Numbered from the stretch's first letter, positions 18,327 to 27,175 are shown. The stretch is DNA of 64,000 nt from Pseudarthrobacter psychrotolerans (GCF_009911795.1 NZ_CP047898.1:4712001-4776000); one strand, 5' to 3'. Translations and numbers: made by a program. Notes: generated by a model not told the origin, from the sequence alone.

Positions 18327-18803
18327 CTACGCGGGGCAGAAGCCACCGGGCAGCGAAACACCGTCAACCACTGGGCACGGGTTGAAGGTGAAGATCACCA
18401 GGGTGCCAAGGACGATGATCACGGTGGTGGCCGCGTAGAGAACGATCTTGAGCCAGAGACGGGTGGAATCCTTCTCGGCGTAGTCGTTGATGATGGTGCG
18501 TACGCCGTTGGTGCCGTGCAGCATGGCCAGCCACAGCATGGCGAGGTCCCAGACCTGCCAGAACGGGTCAGCCCACTTGCCGGCGACGAAGCCGAAGTCG
18601 ATGGCGTGGATGCCCTCGCCCACCAGGAGGTTTACAAAGAGGTGCCCGAAGATGAGAACTACCAGCACTATGCCGGACAGGCGCATGAACAGCCAGGCCA
18701 GCATTTCGAAGTTGCCCCGGCTTGCGCCTGTGCGTCGGTACTGGGGGGAGATCTTCCCACTGCTGGTTTTCCTGCTGCGCGGGTTTTCGATCGTTGCAGT
18801 CAT
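18327..18803 (-). CDS. sdhD: Succinate dehydrogenase hydrophobic membrane anchor subunit
   Basis: A 158-residue membrane protein with a hydrophilic N-terminus and three predicted helices (MLAWLFMRLSGIVLVVLIFGHLF; WDLAMLWLAMLHGTNGVR; WLKIVLYAATTVIIVLGTLVIF). His residues in the first and second helices (GHLF, LHGTNG) can ligate heme b. It anchors SdhAB and takes part in quinone binding. It lies 3 bases after sdhC and 104 bases before sdhA. Confidence 0.92.
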   Translation of the reverse strand: MTATIENPRSRKTSSGKISPQYRRTGASRGNFEMLAWLFMRLSGIVLVVLIFGHLFVNLLVGEGIHAIDFGFVAGKWADPFWQVWDLAMLWLAMLHGTNGVRTIINDYAEKDSTRLWLKIVLYAATTVIIVLGTLVIFTFNPCPVVDGVSLPGGFCPA

Positions 18804-18806
18804 GGC

Positions 18807-19187
18807 TTAGTGACCTCCGAGTGCGAGGGAAAGGTGGCGGATGGAGAAGCCGACCATAACAACTACCCACAGGGCCAGGACGGTCCACAGCATCTGACGC
18901 TGGTACTTGGCGCCCTTCTTCCAGAAGTCGACGGCGATGATCCGCAGCCCGTTAAAGGCGTGGAAAACGATCGCGGCAACCAGGCCCGTTTCACCCAGGG
19001 CCATAAGGGGGTTCTTGTAGGCACCGATAACGGCCGTGTAGGCCTCCGGGGACACACGCACCAATGAGGTGTCCAGCACATGGACCAACAAGAAGAAAAA
19101 GATCACTACACCGGTAATACGGTGTCCTACCCAGGACCACATGCCTTCACGGCCGCGGTACAAGGTGCCAGCTGGTTTTGTCGGCAC
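18807..19187 (-). CDS. sdhC: Succinate dehydrogenase cytochrome b556 subunit
   Basis: 126 residues with three membrane helices and the family signature GREGMWSWVGHRITGVVIFFFLLVHVLDTSLV (about residues 11-42), which contains the conserved His of the SdhC type. A later His in IVFHAFNGLRIIAVDFW is the likely heme ligand. The GTG at 19187 is chosen for its clear AGGGAGG ribosome site; the longer open frame to 19259 lacks one. First gene of the sdhCDAB operon. Confidence 0.93.
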   Translation of the reverse strand: MPTKPAGTLYRGREGMWSWVGHRITGVVIFFFLLVHVLDTSLVRVSPEAYTAVIGAYKNPLMALGETGLVAAIVFHAFNGLRIIAVDFWKKGAKYQRQMLWTVLALWVVVMVGFSIRHLSLALGGH

Positions 19188-19429
19188 TGATAAACCTCCC
19201 TGCAACACAGCGGCGCTGGCATGAGATCCACGCGGGGGGAACGCCTGCTGCGAGAGCAACTCGTAGCTCAGGCCTAAATCTAGGCTTCGCTCACAGCTTA
19301 TTCAATTTAGGAACTCCTTGGTGACCCGCAACGCCCGCGTTTTGCCCGCATATGAGACGAACACCACACCATGGCGCGCCCGCGGGGGCAGCGGAGGGTC
19401 GTGAAAGGGGTCACTGGCGGCCTGTCAGC

Positions 19430-19435
19430 TAAAGT
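19430..19435 (+). promoter_or_regulatory. -10 box of manC
   Basis: TAAAGT lies seven bases before the ATG at 19443, consistent with a leaderless message. Confidence 0.45.
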
Positions 19436-19442
19436 AGCCGTG

Positions 19443-20576
19443 ATGAGTACAGACAAAGCGACAAGCCCGGATTCACCCCTGAACCGCTTTATTGCGGTGA
19501 TTCCGGCAGGCGGAGTGGGGACCCGCCTCTGGCCCCTGTCACGCGCAGCAGCTCCCAAATTCCTGCACGACCTCACGGGGTCCGGCAGCACTTTGCTGCG
19601 CGCCACCTACGACCGCCTGGAGCCACTGGCAGGCAGGCGCGTCCTCGTGGTGACCGGCACTGCACACCGGGCCGCCGTCTGCCGGCAGTTGCCCGAAGTC
19701 CAGGAGTCTGACCTGGTGCTGGAAAGCGAGCCGAAGGATTCCGGCGCGGCCATCGGACTGGCTGCCGCCATCCTGTACGAGCGCGACCCGGACACCATCA
19801 TGGGTTCCTTCGCCGCTGACCAGGTCATCAGCCCCGACCACCTGTTCCAGCAGGCGGTCCGGGAGGCCATCCATACGGCCGCCGCCGGCAAGATCGTGAC
19901 CATCGGCATCAAGCCGACGCACCCGTCCACCGGTTTCGGCTACATCCGCGCCGGCGAGAAACTCCACATCGACGGCGCCCCCAGCGCCCAGGCCGTGGTG
20001 GAGTTTGTGGAGAAGCCGGACGAGGAAGTTGCCCAGCAGTATGTGGACAGCGGCGAGTATGTCTGGAACGCAGGAATGTTCGTGGCTCCCGTTGCCTTGA
20101 TGCTGAGGCACCTTGAGGCCAACCAGCCGGAGCTGTTCAAGGGCCTGCAGGAGATCGCCCAGGCCTGGGACACGCCCGAACGTGATGCCGTCACGGCCCG
20201 CGTTTGGCCCACGCTGCCCAAGATCGCCATTGACTATGCCGTTGCCGAGCCTGCCGCCGCCGCCGGCGATGTGGCTGTTGTGCCGGGCACCTTCGGATGG
20301 GACGACGTCGGGGACTTTGCTTCCGTGGGCCGGCTCAACAGTGCGCGGGAAGTCGATGACGTCACCGTTATCGGCGAAGGCGCCCGGGTTTTCACTGAAA
20401 ACGCCAGCGGTGTGGTGGTTTCGGACACAAAGCGCGTTATCGCCCTGATCGGAATCAAGGACGTGGTCATTGTTGATACGGGCGATGCCCTGCTCGTGAC
20501 CACCAAGGAGCATGCGCAGCGGGTCAAGGGAGCCGTTGACGCGCTCAAGGCCAGCGGCGACACCGACGTCCTGTAA
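19443..20576 (+). CDS. manC: Mannose-1-phosphate guanylyltransferase
   Basis: A 377-residue nucleotidyltransferase that makes GDP-mannose from mannose-1-phosphate and GTP. The N-terminal NTP-binding signature is FIAVIPAGGVGTRLWPLSRAAAPKFLHDL; the sugar-phosphate motif VEFVEKPD and EYVWNAGMFV follow, and GTFGWDDVGDF is diagnostic of GDP-mannose pyrophosphorylases. It lacks the C-terminal isomerase domain of bifunctional ManC and has only a short beta-rich tail. GDP-mannose feeds glycolipid and cell-wall mannosylation. The ATG at 19443 fits the -10 box. Confidence 0.93.
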   Translation: MSTDKATSPDSPLNRFIAVIPAGGVGTRLWPLSRAAAPKFLHDLTGSGSTLLRATYDRLEPLAGRRVLVVTGTAHRAAVCRQLPEVQESDLVLESEPKDSGAAIGLAAAILYERDPDTIMGSFAADQVISPDHLFQQAVREAIHTAAAGKIVTIGIKPTHPSTGFGYIRAGEKLHIDGAPSAQAVVEFVEKPDEEVAQQYVDSGEYVWNAGMFVAPVALMLRHLEANQPELFKGLQEIAQAWDTPERDAVTARVWPTLPKIAIDYAVAEPAAAAGDVAVVPGTFGWDDVGDFASVGRLNSAREVDDVTVIGEGARVFTENASGVVVSDTKRVIALIGIKDVVIVDTGDALLVTTKEHAQRVKGAVDALKASGDTDVL

Positions 20577-20651
20577 CCCGGCCCGGAGTGTTCAGCCGCG
20601 GCACAATCTGTAACGCGCCCGCCGTGATGACGCTATTCCGGTGACGCTCGC

Positions 20652-20657
20652 TAGAGT
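20652..20657 (+). promoter_or_regulatory. -10 box of the M20 amidohydrolase gene
   Basis: TAGAGT lies six bases before the GTG at 20664, the same arrangement as in front of xth. Confidence 0.45.
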
Positions 20658-20663
20658 AAATGA

Positions 20664-21863
20664 GTGCGTAATTACACTACTGAAGCCGAGCCCACCGCAT
20701 TAGTGCGGCCATGGTTGGAACCCCTCCTGCCGGAGCTGATCGACTTCCGCCGGGATTTGCATGCGCATCCCGAACTTTCCTTCAAGGAATTCCGCACCAC
20801 GGACAAGCTGGTGGAGCGGCTCGAAGCCGCAGGACTGGCCCCGCGGCGTCTCGAAGGCACCGGCCTCACCGTCGACATCGGCGAGGGGCCGATCGCCACT
20901 GCGCTCCGCGGCGATATTGACGCCCTGCCCATCATCGAGGAAACCGGCCTGCCGTTTGCCTCCAAGAACCACGGCGTCACGCATGCGTGCGGCCACGATG
21001 TCCACACCGCCACCATGCTCGGCGTTGCCCTGGTCCTGCAGACCATGCACCAGGAGTCGCCGCTGGGCGGTTCCGTCCGGATCATCTTCCAGCCGGCCGA
21101 GGAAACCATGCCCGGCGGCGCGCTTTCCTGCATCGAGCAGGGCGTCCTGGACGGTGTGCCCCGCATCCTGGCGCTGCACTGCGATCCAAGGATCGACGTC
21201 GGACGCATCGGTACGCGCATCGGCGCCATCACTTCCGCTTCGGACACCATCAGGATCGAGCTGAGCGGCCGCGGCGGCCATACCTCCCGTCCGCACCTGA
21301 CGGAGGACCTCGTGTTCGCCCTGGCACAGATCGCCGTGAATGTTCCCGCTGTGCTGTCCCGCCGCGTTGACGTGCGCAGCGGTGTCTCTGTGGTGTGGGG
21401 CCATATCTCCGCCGGATCGGCGCCAAACGCCATTCCCGGCACCGGCTTCATGGCCGGGACCATGCGCTGCCTGGACCGCGATGCCTGGAAAGCCGCCGGC
21501 GAGCTCCTGGACGAGGTGGTGCATCAGGTGGCCGCGCCCTACGGTGTGGAAGTACGCCTGGAGCACACCAGGGGAGTGCCGCCGGTGGTCAACTCGGAGC
21601 ACGAGACCGCGCTCATAGAGGCCGCAGCCCGCGCCGAAATTGGTGAGGGCGCCGTTGTACTGACGCCGCAGTCCATGGGCGGCGAGGACTTCGCATGGTT
21701 CCTGGCGGAGCGTCCCGGCGCGATGATGCGCCTGGGCACCAAAACCCCGGGCGGCGAAGAATATGACCTGCACCGCGGTGACTACATCCTGGACGAACGT
21801 GCCCTGGGCCTGGGTATCCAGGTCCTCACGGCGGCAGCCCTCCGGACCATCCGCGACCTCTAG
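20664..21863 (+). CDS. M20-family amidohydrolase / metallopeptidase
   Basis: A 399-residue binuclear metal amidohydrolase of the IAA-amino-acid hydrolase / hippurate hydrolase type. The N-terminal DFRRDLHAHPELSFKEF, the metal ligands in THACGHDVHTATMLG and QPAEETMPGG, the dimerisation-domain GRGGHTSRPH and the C-terminal GGEDFAWFL are visible. These enzymes cleave N-acyl amino acids or similar amides; the substrate is unknown. Start as GTG with a leaderless arrangement. It is followed by a region of long hairpins. Confidence 0.88.
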   Translation: MRNYTTEAEPTALVRPWLEPLLPELIDFRRDLHAHPELSFKEFRTTDKLVERLEAAGLAPRRLEGTGLTVDIGEGPIATALRGDIDALPIIEETGLPFASKNHGVTHACGHDVHTATMLGVALVLQTMHQESPLGGSVRIIFQPAEETMPGGALSCIEQGVLDGVPRILALHCDPRIDVGRIGTRIGAITSASDTIRIELSGRGGHTSRPHLTEDLVFALAQIAVNVPAVLSRRVDVRSGVSVVWGHISAGSAPNAIPGTGFMAGTMRCLDRDAWKAAGELLDEVVHQVAAPYGVEVRLEHTRGVPPVVNSEHETALIEAAARAEIGEGAVVLTPQSMGGEDFAWFLAERPGAMMRLGTKTPGGEEYDLHRGDYILDERALGLGIQVLTAAALRTIRDL

Positions 21864-21910
21864 CTAGCTCCCGCGTTTCTGCCCCGTGCCCACGCGCCCC
21901 TGACCTTCCG

Positions 21911-22004
21911 GCGCGAACGGCCACTTATGCCCCACGCCTCCCCCGCGAACTGGCAGCTAATACCCTCAAACCCCGGTTTTGAGGGTGTTATCTGCTTGTT
22001 CGCG
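21911..22004. repeat. Intergenic palindromic element (half unit plus long hairpin)
   Basis: The first part, 21911-21933, is a single half unit GCGCGAACGGCCACTTATGC. The second part, 21944-22004, is a long hairpin whose arms begin CGCGAAC and end GTTCGCG, pair through GCAG...CTGC and ACCCTCAAA...TTTGAGGGT, and close on CCCCGG. The half unit resembles the hairpin at 24025-24079. It lies after the amidohydrolase and before ohrR and may act as a terminator. Confidence 0.6.
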
Positions 22005-22028
22005 CGTCCCTTGGATAGGTAAGTTGTG

Positions 22029-22043
22029 CACAATTGAATTGTG
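22029..22043. promoter_or_regulatory. OhrR operator
   Basis: CACAATT-G-AATTGTG is a perfect 15-bp palindrome 17 bases upstream of the ohrR start. It closely resembles the known OhrR boxes of other bacteria (TACAATT-AATTGTA core). OhrR should repress its own gene here and probably ohr downstream. Confidence 0.75.
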
Positions 22044-22059
22044 GGCTACTGTCTTAGGT

Positions 22060-22494
22060 ATGACTGAAGCGCCCCGCCTCGACCGCCAGGTATGTTTTGC
22101 CCTGTACTCCGCCTCCCGTGCGGCAACAGCGGTCTACCGTCCCGTGTTGGAAGACCTCGGCCTGACGTACCCGCAGTACCTGGTGATGCTGGTCCTCTGG
22201 GAATCGGAGCCGAAGGGAGTCAAGGAGCTCGGCGAGGAGCTGGGCCTTGACTCCGGCACGCTGTCGCCGATGCTCAAGCGCCTGGAGGCCATGGGGCTCG
22301 TGGAGCGCCGCCGGTCCGGGGAGGATGAGCGCCGGGTGGCAGTCCATCTGACGCCGGCCGGGCGCTCGCTCAGCAGCAAGGCCAGCGGGATTCCACGGCA
22401 CCTTGCGGGCGCAGCCGGGTTGTCAGCCGATGAGCTGGAACAGCTTCGCACCACCCTGGAACGGCTCACCGCAGCCCTTCACGGCGCGCACTAA
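22060..22494 (+). CDS. ohrR: MarR-family regulator, OhrR type
   Basis: A 144-residue winged-helix repressor. The N-terminal LDRQVCFALYSASRA carries the peroxide-sensing Cys (about residue 12) in the context typical of OhrR. The recognition region is KGVKELGEELGLDSGTLSPMLKRLEAMGLVERRRSGEDERRVAVHLT (about residues 55-102). OhrR loses DNA binding when organic hydroperoxides oxidise that Cys, releasing ohr. The next gene is ohr and a perfect operator lies just upstream, so the assignment is well supported. The ATG at 22060 fits the family length; an open frame continues upstream through the operator. Confidence 0.92.
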   Translation: MTEAPRLDRQVCFALYSASRAATAVYRPVLEDLGLTYPQYLVMLVLWESEPKGVKELGEELGLDSGTLSPMLKRLEAMGLVERRRSGEDERRVAVHLTPAGRSLSSKASGIPRHLAGAAGLSADELEQLRTTLERLTAALHGAH

Positions 22495-22559
22495 AGTCAC
22501 AGCGCGCACTAGAGCGCCCACGATTTTCCGTTATCCACATCCAACAGGACGGACCACAT

Positions 22560-22991
22560 ATGAAGACTCTCTACACTGCCGAGGCCCTGGCTTCCGGCGA
22601 AGGCCGGGACGGCAACGCACGCACCAACGACGGCAAGCTGGATGTCAGCCTGGCCAGCCCCGTGGAGCTGGGCGGTGACGGCCAGGGCACCAACCCGGAG
22701 CAGCTTTTTGCCGCCGGTTATGCGGCCTGCTTCCACTCGGCGCTCCGCCTCGTGGGGCGCAAGGAGAGTGCGGACCTGACGGATTCGGCCGTGGCGGCCA
22801 AGATCCACTTTGGCGCGCTGACCGACGGCGTGGGCTACGGCCTCGCTGCTGAACTGGAGATCGCTGTTCCGGCCCTGGATCTCGCCACGGCCGAGTCCCT
22901 GGTGGCCAAAGCGCATCAGATCTGCCCGTATTCCAACGCCACCCGCGGAAACATCACCGTGGACATCAAGATCCTGGAGTTCGCAGCATGA
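22560..22991 (+). CDS. ohr: Organic hydroperoxide resistance protein
   Basis: A 143-residue thiol peroxidase of the Ohr/OsmC family that reduces organic and lipid hydroperoxides. Both catalytic cysteines are visible: GYAACFHSAL (Cys about 57) and HQICPYSNATRGN (Cys about 122), and the Arg in DGNARTNDGKLD is conserved. It lies 65 bases after ohrR. The 3' end overlaps the oxidoreductase gene by 4 bases, so the three genes probably form one peroxide-response unit. Confidence 0.95.
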   Translation: MKTLYTAEALASGEGRDGNARTNDGKLDVSLASPVELGGDGQGTNPEQLFAAGYAACFHSALRLVGRKESADLTDSAVAAKIHFGALTDGVGYGLAAELEIAVPALDLATAESLVAKAHQICPYSNATRGNITVDIKILEFAA

Positions 22992-24010
22992 GCCTGACAA
23001 CGGCACTTCCAACATCCACCCGGGAAATCCGCCTGGCCTCACGTCCGGTAGGGCGTCCCGTCAGCGAAAACTTCCTACTGGCGGAGTCACAGCTGCCGGA
23101 GCTTCAGGACGGCCAGATCCTGGTCCGCAACCTCTACATCTCCGTGGACCCCTACATGCGAGGCCGCATGAACGACGTCAAGTCGTACTCGGCGCCCTTC
23201 GCGCTGGATGCAGCGCTCGACGGCGGCGCCATCGGTGAGGTCATCGCGTCCAGGGCCGAGGCGCGGAAGGTGGGGGACGCCGTCGTCCATCAACTGGGCT
23301 GGCGTGACTATGCCGTACTGGACGCAGACGCAACCGCGGTTGCCCGCACGGACCTTGCGCCGGCGTCGGCGTTCCTTGGCGCGCTTGGCATGACCGGACT
23401 GACGGCCTACGCCGGCCTGCTCAAAGTAGCCGAGTTCAAACCGGGCGATGCCGTGTTTGTGTCCGGTGCGGCGGGCGCCGTGGGCTCGCTTGTGGGCCAG
23501 ATCGCCAAGGCAATGGGCGCTTCCAGGGTCATCGGCAGCGCGGGAACGCCGGAGAAGGTCGCGCGGCTCCTGGAACTGGGCTTCGACGCCGCGTTCAACT
23601 ACAACGACGGTCCGGTTCGGGAACAGCTTGTCCAGGCGGCAGGACCCGCCGGTATAGACGTGTATTTCGACAACGTGGGCGGCGATCACCTGGAAGCCGC
23701 CCTGGCGGTCCTGAATGTGGGCGGCCGCGTGGCCATGTGCGGTGCGATCGCCCAGTACAACTCCACCGAACCCACGCAGGCGCCTCGGAACCTGGCGCTC
23801 GCCATCGGCAAGCAGCTCACCCTGCGGGGGTTCCTGGTGAGTGGACAGCGCCAGCACAGCGCTGAATTCTTCGCCAAGATGTCAGCCTGGCTCGCGGACG
23901 GTTCAATGCGGTACGACGAGACCGTGGTGGATGGGCTGGAGCACGCGCCCCAGGCCTTTATGGATCTGCTCGACGGCGCGAACACCGGCAAGATGCTGGT
24001 GCGCCTCTAA
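22988..24010 (+). CDS. Zinc-independent NADP-dependent oxidoreductase (MDR family)
   Basis: A 340-residue medium-chain reductase of the leukotriene B4 12-hydroxydehydrogenase / CurA type. The N-terminal catalytic domain has VDPYMRGRMND, and the nucleotide-binding domain has VFVSGAAGAVGSLVGQIAK (about residues 158-176), then VYFDNVGGDHLEAAL. Such enzymes reduce alpha,beta-unsaturated carbonyls, which form by lipid peroxidation. Translational coupling to ohr (ATGA overlap) suggests it removes such products after peroxide stress (inference). Confidence 0.88.
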   Translation: MSLTTALPTSTREIRLASRPVGRPVSENFLLAESQLPELQDGQILVRNLYISVDPYMRGRMNDVKSYSAPFALDAALDGGAIGEVIASRAEARKVGDAVVHQLGWRDYAVLDADATAVARTDLAPASAFLGALGMTGLTAYAGLLKVAEFKPGDAVFVSGAAGAVGSLVGQIAKAMGASRVIGSAGTPEKVARLLELGFDAAFNYNDGPVREQLVQAAGPAGIDVYFDNVGGDHLEAALAVLNVGGRVAMCGAIAQYNSTEPTQAPRNLALAIGKQLTLRGFLVSGQRQHSAEFFAKMSAWLADGSMRYDETVVDGLEHAPQAFMDLLDGANTGKMLVRL

Positions 24011-24024
24011 CTTCTTCCGCTCCG

Positions 24025-24079
24025 GTGCGAACGGACACTTGAGGCCCCGACTAATGGGGCCTCAAGGGTCCGTTCGCAC
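24025..24079. repeat. Long near-perfect intergenic hairpin
   Basis: 24-base arms starting GTGCGAACGGAC and ending GTCCGTTCGCAC, with one mismatch and a GACTAAT loop. It lies 14 bases after the oxidoreductase stop. The half unit is closely similar to that at 21911-21933. The rest of this intergenic stretch (24080-24300) holds AT-richer sequence likely to contain the promoter of the nucleoside transporter, but I could not identify it with confidence. Confidence 0.75.
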
Positions 24080-24309
24080 TTAATGGGAGAGGTGCGGCCC
24101 GGACGACTTCTACTGGTTGGTAACAAATTCTCAACAATCTTCAGGATCCGGCTCCAATGTGGTAGCGGATGTGTTGCAGCCCACTAATGTAGCTTCTATC
24201 AGTGCGCTTCGGCGCAGTGCTGCGAAGCCGTCAGTGAAAACAGAATTTCAGTGCAGAAACGGACACTCATTGAATTCGAGTCGTAGCGCCACTCTCTCCT
24301 GGAGGAAAT

Positions 24310-25419
24310 TTGAAGAACACACTGCGCGCTAAGTTCAAGCGCGGTTCAATGGCAGGCGTGGCCACTGTGGGTGCCACAGCACTCCTTTTGACAGGCTGCG
24401 GCGCGGCACCCGACGCGGGCGGCACCGCCACCAACAAGGCCAGCGATTTCACCGGTTGCATCGTCTCCGACTCCGGTGGATTCGATGACCAGTCCTTCAA
24501 CCAGTCCTCCTATGAGGGACTGAAAAAGACCGAGAAGGACCTGGGCATCAAGGTCAACCAGGTGGAGTCCAAGACCAACAACGACTTCGAGCCAAACCTC
24601 CGGGCCATGGTCACTGCTGGCTGTGACCTCACCATCACGGTTGGCTTCCTCCTCGGTGACGCCACCAAGGCCCAGGCGACCGCAAACCCGGACAGCCACT
24701 TCGCGATCATCGACTTCGGCTACGCGACGCCGATCAGCAACGTCAAGCCGATTATCTATGACACCGCCCAGGCTGCCTTCCTGGCAGGGTACCTCGCGGC
24801 CGGATCCACCAAGACCGGTACCGTGGCCACTTTCGGTGGTATCAAGATCCCTACCGTGACCATTTTTATGGACGGCTACGCGGACGGCGTGAAGTACTAC
24901 AACGAGGAAAAGGGCAAGAACGTCAAGGTCCTCGGCTGGGACAAGGCAGCACAGGACGGCAGCTTCACCGGCGACTTCGAAAAGCAGGATGTGGGCAAGC
25001 AGCTTACACAGAACTTCCTGGACCAGGGCGCGGACATCGTGATGCCCGTGGCCGGTCCGGTGGGCAAGGGTGCCGGCGCGGCACTGAACGAAGCGAAGGC
25101 AGCCGGCAAGGACGTCAAGCTCATTTGGGTTGACTCCGATGGCTTCCTCACGGCTCCCGACTACAAGGACCTTATGCTTTCATCCGTCATGAAGCAGATG
25201 GGCGAAGCTGTTGAGACCGTGGTGAAGGAAGACAAGGACGGCAAGTTCACCAACACCCCGTACGTCGGCACGCTGGCGAACGAAGGCGTCCAGCTTGCCC
25301 CGTTCCACAGTTTCGACTCCCAGGTTCCTGCCGACCTGAAGTCCGAGCTGGACCAGCTCAAGAAGGATATCGTCGACGGCAAACTGAAGGTCGAGTCTGC
25401 GGCAAGTCCCAAGGTCTAG
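24310..25419 (+). CDS. BMP-family lipoprotein, nucleoside ABC transporter binding protein
   Basis: A 369-residue secreted lipoprotein. A lysine/arginine-rich start and hydrophobic stretch end in the lipobox LLLTGC (Cys about 30). The BMP fold follows, with SGGFDDQSFNQSSYEGL, HFAIIDFGY and IWVDSDGF. Family knowledge: PnrA/BmpA-type proteins bind purine or pyrimidine nucleosides for ABC import. It leads an operon with its ATPase, two permeases, cytidine deaminase and thymidine phosphorylase. The TTG start is chosen because GGAGGA lies 4 bases ahead and it gives a proper signal peptide. A terminator after the gene likely raises its expression above the rest. Confidence 0.93.
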   Translation: MKNTLRAKFKRGSMAGVATVGATALLLTGCGAAPDAGGTATNKASDFTGCIVSDSGGFDDQSFNQSSYEGLKKTEKDLGIKVNQVESKTNNDFEPNLRAMVTAGCDLTITVGFLLGDATKAQATANPDSHFAIIDFGYATPISNVKPIIYDTAQAAFLAGYLAAGSTKTGTVATFGGIKIPTVTIFMDGYADGVKYYNEEKGKNVKVLGWDKAAQDGSFTGDFEKQDVGKQLTQNFLDQGADIVMPVAGPVGKGAGAALNEAKAAGKDVKLIWVDSDGFLTAPDYKDLMLSSVMKQMGEAVETVVKEDKDGKFTNTPYVGTLANEGVQLAPFHSFDSQVPADLKSELDQLKKDIVDGKLKVESAASPKV

Positions 25420-25430
25420 TCACCTCCGCT

Positions 25431-25478
25431 AAGCGCCACCCCCGGATGGTCATCGACTGGCCGGGCGGTGGCGCTTTT
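25431..25478 (+). terminator. Terminator/attenuator after the BMP lipoprotein gene
   Basis: AGCGCCACC pairs with GGTGGCGCT and is followed by TTTT. It lies between the binding-protein gene and the ATPase gene, a usual place for partial termination. Confidence 0.75.
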
Positions 25479-25594
25479 CGTTGGAGTCCGCTGCCCGGCG
25501 GGACCGCCCGCCCGGGACTGCAGGCACTAGGCTGGTGCTGCAGCCATATATCCCGTCCGGTTCGTTTACGGACGCTTCGAGATTGGTCAGAGTT

Positions 25595-27175
25595 TTGAAA
25601 CTTGAACTCAGAGGGATCACCAAACGCTTCGGCTCCCTGCTCGCCAACGACCACATCGATGTGGTGGTTGAACCAGGACAGATCCACTGTCTGCTGGGTG
25701 AGAACGGGGCCGGAAAATCCACCCTGATGAATGTGCTGTACGGGCTCTACGAGCCCACCGAGGGCGAAATCCTCGTTGACGACAAACCCGTTTCCTTCCG
25801 CGGCCCCGGCGACGCTATGGCGGCCGGCATCGGCATGGTGCACCAGCACTTCATGCTGGTCCCGGTCTTTACCGTCGCCGAGAACGTGGCCCTTGGAGCC
25901 GAGTCCACCACGGCGGGCGGCTTCCTCAACCTGGATGATACCCGCCGGAAGATCAAGGAGATTTCTGACCGCTACGGGTTCGACGTCGACCCTGACGCGC
26001 TGGTGGAGGACCTCCCGGTGGGCGTCCAACAGCGGGTGGAAATCATCAAGGCGCTGGTCCGCGACGCCAAGGTGCTCATCCTTGACGAGCCCACTGCTGT
26101 GCTGACCCCCCAGGACACCGATGAGCTCCTTGACATCATGCGGCAGCTCAAGTCCAACGGCACGTCGATCGTGTTCATCTCGCACAAGCTGCGTGAAGTG
26201 AAAGCCGTATCGGACACCATCACCGTGATCCGGCGCGGCAAAGTGGTGGGGTCCGCCGATCCCACCGCCTCCGCCACGGAGTTGGCTTCGATGATGGTTG
26301 GCCGCGCCGTCAGCCTCACGCTCGACAAAGCCCCCGCCAGTCCCAAAGAGAAGACTTTCCAGGTCAAAGACCTCACCGTCATTGCCCCGAACGGGCAGCA
26401 CACCGTGGACGGCATTTCCTTCGACATTGCCCGTGGCGAGATCCTGGCCATCGCTGGTGTCCAGGGCAACGGGCAGACCGAGCTCACCGAGGCTGTCCTC
26501 GGCCTGCAGGACCGCGTTCACGGCTCCATCCTCCTGGACGGCGAGGAACTCGTGGGCCGCAGTGTAAAAGACATACTCAACTCAGGCGTCGGTTTCGTCC
26601 CGGAAGACCGCTCTGTTGACGGCCTCATCGGAACTTTTTCCATCGCCGAAAACCTGATCCTTGACCGCTACGACCAGGTTCCGTTTGCCAAGGGCATCAG
26701 CATGAGCCCGGCGAAGGTCCTGGAGAACGCGAAATCGCGGATCGAGGAGTTCGACGTGCGGACGACGTCGGGGCTGCTGGCGGCCGGTACGTTGTCCGGC
26801 GGCAACCAGCAGAAGGTGGTCATGGCACGGGAGCTGTCCCGGCCACTGCGCCTCTTTATCGCGTCGCAGCCCACCCGTGGTGTGGATGTGGGCTCCATCG
26901 AGTTCCTGCACAAGCGGATCGTGGCGGAACGCGACCAGGGCACGCCTGTCATGATCATCTCCACCGAACTGGATGAGGTGATGGAACTCGCCGACCGCAT
27001 CGCCGTGCTCTACAAGGGCAAGCTGGTGGGAATCGTTCCCGCAGGAACCGGCCGCGGCGTCCTGGGCCTGATGATGGCCGGCATCTCACCGGAAGACGCC
27101 GCCAGCGCAGACAAGACCAGCGCGGACAAGACCAGCGCCGACCCGACCAGCGCCGAAGGAGGCGATCATGCCTGA
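25595..27175 (+). CDS. Nucleoside ABC transporter ATP-binding protein (two ATPase domains)
   Basis: A 526-residue tandem ATPase. The first domain has Walker A GENGAGKST (about residue 35), signature VGVQQRVEI and Walker B VLILDEPTAVL. The second domain has GVQGNGQTE, signature LSGGNQQKVVMAREL and the degenerate Walker B LFIASQPTRGVD usual in this sugar/nucleoside class. It powers uptake through the two permeases that follow. The C-terminal tail has a short repeat (DKTSADKTSADPTSA). The TTG at 25595 is chosen as it gives the normal start LKLELRGITKRFG; the frame is open to 25481, overlapping the terminator. It overlaps the first permease by 8 bases. Confidence 0.93.
   Translation: MKLELRGITKRFGSLLANDHIDVVVEPGQIHCLLGENGAGKSTLMNVLYGLYEPTEGEILVDDKPVSFRGPGDAMAAGIGMVHQHFMLVPVFTVAENVALGAESTTAGGFLNLDDTRRKIKEISDRYGFDVDPDALVEDLPVGVQQRVEIIKALVRDAKVLILDEPTAVLTPQDTDELLDIMRQLKSNGTSIVFISHKLREVKAVSDTITVIRRGKVVGSADPTASATELASMMVGRAVSLTLDKAPASPKEKTFQVKDLTVIAPNGQHTVDGISFDIARGEILAIAGVQGNGQTELTEAVLGLQDRVHGSILLDGEELVGRSVKDILNSGVGFVPEDRSVDGLIGTFSIAENLILDRYDQVPFAKGISMSPAKVLENAKSRIEEFDVRTTSGLLAAGTLSGGNQQKVVMARELSRPLRLFIASQPTRGVDVGSIEFLHKRIVAERDQGTPVMIISTELDEVMELADRIAVLYKGKLVGIVPAGTGRGVLGLMMAGISPEDAASADKTSADKTSADPTSAEGGDHA

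Noticed and set aside
24310..25419. A sugar-binding or pheromone-binding role for the BMP lipoprotein
   Set aside because: The neighbouring cytidine deaminase and thymidine phosphorylase, overlapping in the same run, support nucleosides.
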